11,418 bases of DNA from Clarireedia homoeocarpa. Taxonomy: Eukaryota; Ascomycota; Leotiomycetes; Helotiales; Rutstroemiaceae. Each line of letters starts with the position of its first letter. The first letter of the stretch is position 1. Made by a program: the position numbers and the translations under genes. The stretch is taken from contig LNKV01000158.1 of NCBI GenBank assembly GCA_001465935.1, forward strand, positions 1 through 11,418. Reading direction: 5' to 3'. The notes under the pieces were generated by a model. It made no database searches, was not told the origin of the DNA, and saw only the letters and a list, made by a program, of their open reading frames with translations. Of the stretch, positions 1 to 7,374 are shown one piece after another.

Positions 1-885
1 TTAAATATATTTAATATATATATATTTTAAATATATAATTTATATAATTATTATAAATATATAAATTTTTAAAGTTTTTTAATTTATTTAATTCTTTAAT
101 TATTAATTTTATATTATTTTTAAAATTAATATTTAAAAAATTTAAATAAATTAAAACGTTTTAAAAGTTTATATATATATATATATTAAATATTTTTAAA
201 TTTTATTTATAATTTAAAAAATTCTAATTTAAATATTTATATATTAATATATAATTTAGTTCGAATTATTATAATATTTTTATAAAAATTTAATTTTATA
301 TATTTTTATTTTATTAATTATTAAATAATTTATTATTATAAATTTATTATTTTTTATTTTATAGTTAAATTTAAATAATTATTTTTTTAAAAAAGAATAA
401 TTAAAAATATTAAAAATAAATAATTAGATTTTATTTAATTAATTAAAAATTTAATTATAATAATAAAATATATATAATATTAATAAAAATTAAAAAAATT
501 AAAAAATATATTTATTATTATATTATTAATATATTTTTTATTTTTTAATAATTTTTTAATATTATATAAATAAATTATTATAATTAATAAATATTATATT
601 TAAAATCCTTTAATTTTAATAAAAGTTATTAAAATTTATAAAAAAAACTTTTAAAAATTATAAATTAATAATATATATAAAAATAATATATAAAATTATA
701 ATAAATATTATAATAATTTATAATCAATAAATTTATTTTAAAATAATTTCAATATTTTTTTAATATATTTTATAATTAGTTTATTTATTATAATAGTTTA
801 TCTAATAAGGTTTTATATTAATTATCGACCCGATATATAAAAGATTTTTATTTTATAAAGTAAAATAATATCTAATTTTTCTAGT
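1..885. repeat. AT-rich tract (probable RIP-degraded repeat DNA)
   Basis: Seen: the sequence is almost entirely A and T, with short TA runs (for example near 166-186) and stop codons in every frame, and no gene is visible. The rare C residues are mostly followed by T, so CpA and CpG are almost gone. Known: this is the mark left by repeat-induced point mutation on duplicated DNA in Pezizomycotina. Inferred: this is an ancient mutated transposon array forming an AT isochore. Its right edge falls within a few tens of bases of the HMG-CoA synthase stop codon. The original element cannot be recognised. Confidence 0.8.
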
Positions 886-899
886 CTAATATTTCTAAA

Positions 900-2553
900 C
901 TAAATAACTTGATACGAGCGTTTCCATCCACTAATACCTGTCAGGTAATATGCTCCTTTTGTCATGTTCTCAATGCTTCCAACTGGCCGAGCATCCTTTC
1001 TTAAATGAATCTTCTCTCGAAGAGACATTGCCTACACAATTACCGTTAGCATTCAAGTATAGCGAAAGGAGTTGTAAGTACTTACCTCCTCGTACATCTT
1101 TGGGGATAGTACGACCCGTTCCTTTAACCGTTGCCCAAGGTTTAGAGCAGATCGCATCTCCGATGTATCTCCCACAACCTTGAGCGAGAATAATGTGCTA
1201 GCCAATCCGGACCCGTAGCTAAACATACCTACCGCCTTGCCGAGGAGATCGTTGGGCTCCACGCTGCTGATTAGACTGGTTAAGCCGGAGTACAAACTAG
1301 CTGTATACATGTTTCCGCACATATTAGGACACGTCATGCTGGGCTTTACGCAGCGTTGGAAATCTTCAGTCGACAGACTCATAAAAGCTTTTTCGACTCG
1401 ACGGTCAGTGAACGACCCTTCGTAGTCAATGGTGGCGACGGATGGATCCACATCCTTGAACTTGGAATGATCCGGAAATGCTGTATAATCGATATAAGCC
1501 AGTCTGGCGAAAGACTTGGCCACGAGCTTGGAGGTCGGGGAGTGGAAACACATGAAGTCGAAACGGTCGGTGATAAATCTTTTGTTCTTATTCTCGTTCG
1601 CGGATGCTTCAGTGTGGCCGTTGATACCATTCGTTGCTTCTTCTTTAGACGTTTGGCCATTGGTGTTAATTGATCCCATTGGTATTTCAGAAGCATGGCC
1701 ATTATAGCCATTGGTAACACTCTTGGTGTGTCGGGTATTGGTTTCACGAGCCAAAACATCCTCGCGGCTCTTATAAGCCTTGTAGCACTCATCGACAGCT
1801 CTCGTATAGCACTCGAGTGAATAATGGCCGTTGACAACAGGGTACTCGCTAGCAAAATCAGGTTTGAAGAAATCATATACATGATCCATGTAGCTTCCCC
1901 GGATACCACTCTGGAGAGTAATGGGTGCATCGGGCCCGATGAGCATAGCAACAGCGCCTGCGCCGCCACTTGGCCGGGCAGGGCCTTGGCTATATACGGC
2001 GATATCTCCAGCCACGACAATGGCCATTCGGCCATCCCAAGATGAAGACTCGACCCAGTTGACCGCGTTGAAGAGTGCATTGGTACCACCGTAGCATGCG
2101 TTGATCGTGTCTATACCTTCGATGTTGGTGTTGGTTTGGGAAAAGAGCTGCATCAATACACTCTTAACTGATTTCGACTTGTCTAATAATGTCTCCGTAC
2201 CCACTTCGAGCCGGCCAATATCCCGGGGATCAATGCTGTATTTACGCATCAATGACGATACCGCCGACAGTGTGATAGAATATATGTCTATTAAAGTCAG
2301 TAAATATTCATCTGATACATGGAAACCTGTGGTTTTTCTTACCTTCACGGTCATTGCAGAAGCTCATAGACGTCTGCCCGAGGCCAATAACATATTTGCC
2401 CTTACTAACACCATCAAATTCCTCGAGTTCTGCTTGGTCAACGCACTTTTGAAGCTGTCAGACTCAAAACTGATAAGAGGGGTGCTCATAAATGCATACT
2501 GTGTTTGGAAAGTAGATCTCTATAGCTTTGATACCAACATTCTTTGGTGCCAT
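900..2553 (-). CDS. Hydroxymethylglutaryl-CoA synthase (cluster paralogue), intact, 4 exons
   Basis: Condenses acetyl-CoA with acetoacetyl-CoA to HMG-CoA, the second step of the cytosolic mevalonate pathway. Exons on the minus strand: 2553-2500, 2445-2343, 2287-1086 and 1031-900. The three introns are 54-55 bases with GT-AG ends, and splicing gives 496 residues. The start opens MAPKNVGIKAIEIYFP, matching the usual N-terminus. The catalytic triad is visible: Glu84 in EVGTETLLDKSKS, Cys117 in NACYGGTNALFNAVNW and His301 in CFHSPTSKLV. The C-terminus keeps the family's GAYYLT motif. It is about 35 residues longer than typical fungal enzymes (~460), owing to an Asn/Gly-rich insert at about residues 234-289 with NGYNGH and NGINGH repeats, placed where family members carry a variable loop. 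It lies divergent from the dioxygenase. The stop codon almost touches the AT-rich tract, yet the frame is undamaged. It is equivalent to ERG13 but probably not the housekeeping copy, judging from its neighbours (inference). Confidence 0.95.
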
Positions 2554-3630
2554 GGTTGCTATCCGTCGATGGTGTATTAGAAGGCTCGATAAAATTTGAT
2601 GATTTTAGGGAGTCTTAAAAGGATTCACAGTAGTCACAGAAGTTCAAAAATGTTCAGGAGGTGTGTCTTCAATCAGGGACGGAGGGTTAGTGATAAGTGG
2701 AAGTATCTATCACAGTTCGGAATCTCTGCCTCTAACATAATCCGAGTCGTCCGTTCGGTGTTGATCCATTATGCTCCTACACGAAGTTTATACCCACACT
2801 CGGCCCCAGTGTATTGCGACCGTTTATAAACTATATTTTTATTATTTTTCACCTCAAGGTATATTATTTGAATACTAGATATTAAAAGTTAGTTTTTAAA
2901 TTCAGAGTCTATATAAATATTCTAGAATAATTTATAATATTTATTATTTATAAAATAAAAATTGTTTTATAAAAGTCTATAATTTAGAATTTATATTTAA
3001 AAAATTAAAACGAGAAAATTATTAATAAATTAAATTATTAATATTATAAAAAGTAATAAATAATTAAAAATCAAAAAATATAAATTCGAATAAATTAAAA
3101 GTTATATAAAAAGATTAAAAAATTAATATATTTAAAATAAATAAATTTTATTATTTTATTATTAAGAAATATATAATTATTATTAAAATTAATAATTAAA
3201 TTAAATTCTATTTTATTAATAAAAAATAATTTATAATTATTTAATAAATATAAATAATATTAAAAGATTTTCTTTATATAAATTAAAATTTAAAAAAAAA
3301 TTAAAATTAAATAATTTTATAAATTTTTTTTTTATAAAATAGAATTAAAAATAATAATCAAATTTATCTATTTTTAAAATTCAATTATTAAATTATAAAG
3401 AAAAATTAAAAAAGTTATAAATATAAACAGTTCGGAGATATTAAATCAATGATCCCTCGGACTTTTATTATATACGGCCCGAGGCGCTTTGACTAGACTT
3501 GGTCAATCAAGATATATATCAAAGTTCTTGCAATTGATCAAGTATACATCAAAACGAAAATTGAAATCCTCAAAAACTATTAAGGTGTTACAGTAAAGTA
3601 CTGATTAAAGTCTCTAAATACATACCCACA
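2554..3630. other. Divergent intergenic region with internal AT-rich block
   Basis: No gene is seen in these 1,077 bases. About 2554-2825 has balanced composition and should hold the 5' UTR and proximal promoter of HMG-CoA synthase. A TATAAA on the minus strand at 2828-2823 is present but far (~270 bases) from the ATG. About 2830-3425 is almost pure A+T and resembles the outer RIP-type tracts. From ~3426 balanced sequence returns as the dioxygenase promoter. The AT block probably marks an old repeat inserted between the two genes and then mutated (inference). Confidence 0.7.
3506..3555 (+). promoter_or_regulatory. Candidate dioxygenase promoter: TATA-like site and imperfect direct repeat
   Basis: GATATATATC at 3511-3520 is a TATA-like element about 110 bases before the ATG. 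It lies inside the first copy of an imperfect direct repeat: ATCAAGATATATATCAAAG at 3506-3524 and ATCAAGTATACATCAAAAC at 3537-3555, offset by 31 bases. Upstream, CCTCGG (3455-3460) and CCGAGG (3479-3484) form an inverted pair containing the CGG/CCG half sites that fungal Zn2Cys6 regulators often use. No regulator is encoded here, so any operator role is inference. Confidence 0.35.
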
Positions 3631-4785
3631 ATGTCGCAAACTACCACCATCACTCTCCAGAATGGCCGGAAGCATATGGTCAAACTTGATTCCTCTAAGA
3701 GCAAACACAAGCTTCCAATCATTGATGTCAGTGGCATGTACAGTGACAGACTCGAAGATCGTAAGAGAGTAGCCGAGGAAGTTCGAAAGGCTGCCCATGA
3801 GAATGGGTTTTTTTATCTCACCGGCCACGTAAGTCTTCTCGCTCTCTGAACACATATCAAGAACTAACCAAAATAACTCCAGCGAGTGGATGAGGACGGC
3901 TTTAAAAACTGCTTTGAAGAGGCCAAAAAGTTCTTCGCGTTGCCTATGGAGAAGAAGCTTGAGGTGTATACTAAGAAGCTGGGCAAGAGCTTTGCTGGGT
4001 ACCACCCTCTTGAATGGGCTGCTGCGAACCCTTCAGCACAGAAGAAAAAAGGTGATAAAAAAAATACTCGAGCTCACGATTTAGGAGAACATAGCTAATA
4101 ACAGGCAGATCTATATGAAGGATTCAACTGCAACTATGATGCCAACTTTGACCCCGAGCATGTTGGCCCCAAAGAACCATCTATCAACTTGTGGCCAACA
4201 GAGCCAGTGGGCTTTCGAGAGGCAGTATTCAAATACCACGCTCAACTACTTGCCTTCTCGCGCAAGATGACACGGATCTTTGCCCTGGCTCTACATCTTG
4301 ATGAAAACTACTTTGATGAATTCATCAAGGTTCCCGACGCAAATCTGCGATTGCTACACTATCCTCACCAAGAGGCCACGCGGGACGATCAGAATGGATT
4401 GGGCATCCACACTGACTTTACATGGTTTACAATCATCGCCCAGGATACTCCTGGGCTCGAGGTGCTACACGAATCCGGCGAATGGATCGAAGCCGAGCCT
4501 ATTGAGGGCACGCTGGTCATGAACATTGCAGACTGCTTCATGCGTCAGACCAACGACTATTTTGTATCTACACCGCACCGCGTTATCAACAAGTCCGGCA
4601 AGGCGAGATACTCGGCCCCGTTCCTCTTCGGCTTCAATCTAAAAACGGTGATCCAGCCCGTTCCGACCTGTGTCTCAGAGGATAACCCGAACAAATATAC
4701 TCCCATGACCGCGGAGGAATATTTTGTATTCAGGGGTGATATTGCGCGGGCGACGTGGTCGGAGGACTTCAAGAATAAGGTATAA
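3631..4785 (+). CDS. 2-oxoglutarate/Fe(II)-dependent dioxygenase (isopenicillin N synthase-like fold), intact, 3 exons
   Basis: A non-haem iron oxygenase that would hydroxylate, desaturate or rearrange a small molecule using 2-oxoglutarate and O2. Exons: 3631-3828, 3883-4051 and 4109-4785. Introns are 54 and 57 bases, and the second uses the acceptor ending GGCAG, which keeps the frame. The product has 347 residues, normal for the family. The N-terminal domain opens at KLPIIDVSGM with AHENGFFYLTGH; the C-terminal jelly-roll carries the iron ligands His223 and Asp225 (GIHTDFTWFT) and His279 (TPHRVIN). Arg289 and Ser291 (RYS) are placed to bind the 2-oxoglutarate carboxylate. There is no signal peptide or membrane segment, so it is probably cytosolic. 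Placed between isoprenoid-supply genes, it is likely a tailoring enzyme for a terpenoid. Substrate and exact reaction cannot be read from the sequence. No lesion is seen. Confidence 0.92.
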
Positions 4786-4939
4786 TGGTCGGCGTATTTG
4801 CTCGGTGCACATTCCAAAGACAGTTTTGTTGATCTCGGATGATCAAAAGATAGGTGTATTGCGCACAAAAAGAGAGTCACAATTAAGCGGTTAATAGTAC
4901 TAGTTTGACTTGAGAATGGAGTTTTGTATACCTAGGAAA

Positions 4940-5405
4940 CTATCTAGTTTATATAAACCCTGCGTGCAGGCTGGATCTCGGTGGATCATAGGAATCTGAA
5001 ATCTTTCATGTGATTCTATCGTTGTCGGCGTCGCTTGATCAAACTATCCATGATGTCTTCAGAGACGAGAATGAAGCTCTGCAGAAATTCGATCATCCAG
5101 CTTAAACAGACATATTGCTTATATCGACATTTTCTCACGGGGCCTTCGACTACAAGCTCGGCCACCGTGTCGTGACCTAACATGTCATGGTTGCATTTTC
5201 ACCTGGAAACATTAGTCTTCAACGCCGGGAAGGCACGATGCCATAGTTAGCATTGCTTAATGAAGCCAAACAAGAGACTAAAGAAAGTACAGAGATAAGC
5301 TAGTCCTCGGCTGCCGCCAGCAGGTCATAAATTTTGGCCTTATGCAAGATATCCTCCAACAAGCTCGGCAAGAAGGCCTTGAAATGAAGCCTGTTTGGTC
5401 CCCAT
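4940..5405 (-). pseudogene. Farnesyl diphosphate synthase relic (ERG20-like), heavily decayed
   Basis: Found by reading the minus strand through stops. A start-like ATG at 5405-5403 (MGTKQAS) is followed, after a small indel, by FKAFLPSLLEDIL at 5383-5345, matching the FPP synthase N-terminus. A TAG at 5302-5300 falls where the family has Trp. A second block at about 5228-5016 reads KCNHDM (family KCNRGM), then LSWMIEFLQSFILVSEDIMD and SLIKRRRQ. These match the family's GW-ELLQAFFLVSDDIMDS-ITRRGQ region. The first Asp-rich motif is EDIMD (5060-5046) rather than DDIMD. Stops occur at 5201-5199 and 5018-5016. A weaker trace of the next segment (MI...AC.. then GFIYKL-like) reaches about 4940, after which homology is lost. 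The C-terminal two thirds, with the second Asp-rich motif, are gone. Several changes are G-to-A on the coding strand (Arg to His, Gly to Asp, Trp to stop), RIP-like. The helical pattern fits FPP synthase rather than GGPP synthase. Confidence 0.85.
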
Positions 5406-5733
5406 TGTGATAGTAAAACGGCTACTATTCAGAGTATATATACCAGTCATCAAGAAGTGGTCGGTGATGGGCTTCTGAAAGAGCACTGCGGCCCTCCAGG
5501 TCTAAGTTCTGTCCGGCTGGTCATCTGCTCCTACAACCCGAAGACGCGCCCCCCCCAAGTAGGATGCCGATATAGGATGAATAAGGCTCTCGAGTATGTC
5601 GTAGTACTGACGATATTGTATGAGCTCATGATTTTGAAAGTATGATAAACTCGAGAAGGATAAAGAAATACAAGGACAGATAGAGTATGATGCAGCTTTG
5701 AGGAACAAGTCCTACAACGATGTATTCAGCAAG
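5406..5733. promoter_or_regulatory. Former divergent promoter between FPP synthase and MVD relics
   Basis: These 328 bases separate the two relic start codons, which point away from each other, so this is a shared promoter region by position. GTATATATAC at 5434-5443 is a good TATA-like site about 30 bases upstream of the FPP synthase ATG at 5405. A run of eight C lies at about 5550-5557. A minus-strand open frame crosses the region (5708-5502) but resembles no family I know and is probably chance. Confidence 0.5.
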
Positions 5734-6046
5734 ATGGAGACCAACACTGTGTAACAAGCGACGACAACGGCTCCGGTCAATAAAGCTGTTGTTGAGTATG
5801 AAAGTCCCCTTCGTACTAGTAACCGCGCGTAAAAAACCAAAACTAATTATCGGTGGTGTCGTAGATACTGGGGAAAGCGCGATGCGAGCCTAAATCTACC
5901 AACCAACTCTTCCATATCAGTCACACTCTCTCAATCGGATCTTCGTACGATCGCAGCAGCTGTTTGTGATATTTCTGTAGGAGAAGCCCCAGATTCCTTG
6001 GTTCTCAATGGCATTGACCAAGATACTTCGGGTACACGCCTTCAAG

Positions 6047-6236
6047 TGTTAGATGAAATTGACTTGATTGATCTGTCTAATCTATGGGAAACGGGAACCT
6101 TTTATAGATATCCTGAAGTAGTACTTATAACCCACGAATTACGCCATTCTGTGGGCACTGCAGGTGATCAGGAATGTATGCCATTCTGTGGGTATTACAG
6201 GTGATCAGGAATGTACAGGAGCTGTTCACTTCTACA
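6047..6236. mobile_element. Solo LTR (190 bp) inserted in the MVD relic, with 5-bp target-site duplication
   Basis: The segment begins TGTTAGATGAA and ends TTCACTTCTACA, giving TG...CA ends with an imperfect terminal inverted repeat (TGT..AGA..TGAA). It is flanked by identical TCAAG copies at 6042-6046 and 6237-6241. Removing the element plus one copy (195 bases) restores an uninterrupted MVD reading, RLQ followed by GCFSELRSL, so the insertion point is exact. TG...CA ends with 5-bp duplications are standard for LTR retrotransposons; the small size suits a Copia-type LTR, but the family is not determined. No internal coding domain, primer-binding site or second LTR is present, so it is a solo LTR left by recombination. 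It adds an in-frame TGA at 6205-6207. Strand is unknown. Confidence 0.82.
6143..6216 (+). repeat. Two-copy 37-bp tandem repeat inside the solo LTR
   Basis: Units 6143-6179 and 6180-6216 both begin GCCATTCTGTGGG and both end with GGTGATCAGGAATGTA plus one variable base. They differ at four positions, all transitions (C/T, C/T, G/A and T/C). The duplication lies wholly within the LTR and would be part of that element or arose in it. It is a possible diagnostic mark for finding relatives of the element. Confidence 0.85.
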
Positions 6237-7374
6237 TCAAGGATGCTTCAGCGAGCTGCGCAGTTTGTGTCATCAGCTTGAGAAAGAAAATGCGGATATT
6301 CCAAAGCTTAGTCATTTCCCATTGCGGATCATTTCCGAGAACAACTTCCTTACGGCGGCTGGGCTGGCCAGTTCGGCTGCTGGATTAGCAGCATTGGTCG
6401 GGGCCGTGGCGGATCTGTACGATCTCCCGCAGGATTCAACTGTACTGTCCCGTATTGCCCGGCGAGGATCTGGTTCTGCTTGTCGGTTTTTTCTTGGGGA
6501 CCAAACGGCTCCGACTCGATTGCCGTTCAGCTTGCCCGCGCCAGTCATTGGCCTGAGATATCTGCGATTATTCTCATCGTGAAAGCAAGAAAGAAGGACG
6601 TCTCGAGTACGTTGGGAATGCAAAGGAACGTTGCAACCTCGGAGCTGTTCCGAGCCAGGGCAGAGACGGTCGTCCCACGATCGACCAAGCAGATAGAGAA
6701 GGCTATCCATGACAAGGATTTCGAAGCGTTTGAGAACATCACTATGAGGGAATTCAATAGCTCCCAAGCCACGTGTCTTGATACTTCGCCGCCTATAGTC
6801 TATCTAAATGACGTGTCCCGAGCCGCAACGGAAGTGGTAGAGGCTATCAACTCTGCTGCATGGAAGATCATTGCTGCCTATACTTTTGACGCTGGATCCA
6901 ACGCCGTCATGTTCTATGAAAGGAAGAATAGCGATGCTGTATCAGGGATGTTTAGTAGAATATTGGAGATTAGAGAAAATAATGTTGAGGAAATCGATTA
7001 AATCACCATCTCATTACTCAAGACCGGAGTTAGCAGAGTCATATTAACAAATGTTGGAAAAGGGCCTACTCGAGCTGAAGACTTACAAAAAGCAGAAATT
7101 AGAACATTAACTGTACGTTGAATCAATTATTGTTTACCTGTATATGCCGGGGTTAATATCCTGAGATGCATGAACCTACGGGAGTGGTCGTTGGTAGCGA
7201 AGTATAAGTCGACTGAGCCCTGGCACTACTTGACTGGGGTCGTGAATTTCTGCAAAGCCAAGCATGCATTCTCTAACTACAATCTCGTGATGAAACCTGT
7301 ATCTTAATCTAAGTAGAATCTAGGGGCATTTGAACAAATGCATAATAGAATAATTCACAGGATAACTACTCGTT

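Larger units (their letters stand above)
5734..7121 (+). pseudogene. Mevalonate diphosphate decarboxylase relic (ERG19-like), disabled
   Basis: The intact family enzyme converts mevalonate diphosphate to isopentenyl diphosphate. Exon 1 (5734-5795) begins METNTV and meets a TAA at 5752-5754, where relatives have Tyr, then continues TTAPVN. A 69-base intron (5796-5864) joins it to YWGKRDASLNLPTNSSIS. The 5865-6046 part is interrupted by a solo LTR (6047-6236) and resumes at 6242 with CFSELRSL, then ENNFLTAAGLASSAAG and GSGSACR. Just after that (about 6488-6510) roughly ten codons are missing and the frame shifts. The next block runs NGSDSIAVQLA to YTFDAGSNAV and stops at TAA 6999-7001. The C-terminus LLKTGVSRVILTNVGKGP follows to TGA 7119-7121, with perhaps 25 residues lost before it. 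The Ser, Arg and Asp of the GHMP-kinase active site remain, but conserved Pro residues became Leu (ENNFLT) and Ser (DAGSNA), and the exon 1 motif has Lys and Glu in place of the usual Ile and Lys. Confidence 0.95.

Noticed and set aside
1379..2089. Long minus-strand open frame of 236 codons overlapping HMG-CoA synthase
   Set aside because: It is an alternate frame within exon 3 of the synthase and resembles no family.
2101..2580. Plus-strand open frame of 159 codons
   Set aside because: It lies antisense to the first exons and introns of HMG-CoA synthase, whose spliced protein is clear.
5502..5708. Minus-strand 68-codon frame between the two relics
   Set aside because: No recognisable domain, and it occupies the former divergent promoter; probably chance.
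6046..6241. The 195-base interruption of MVD as an intron
   Set aside because: Other introns here are 54-85 bases, no donor/acceptor pair rejoins the frame cleanly, and identical TCAAG flanks with TG...CA ends fit an LTR insertion.
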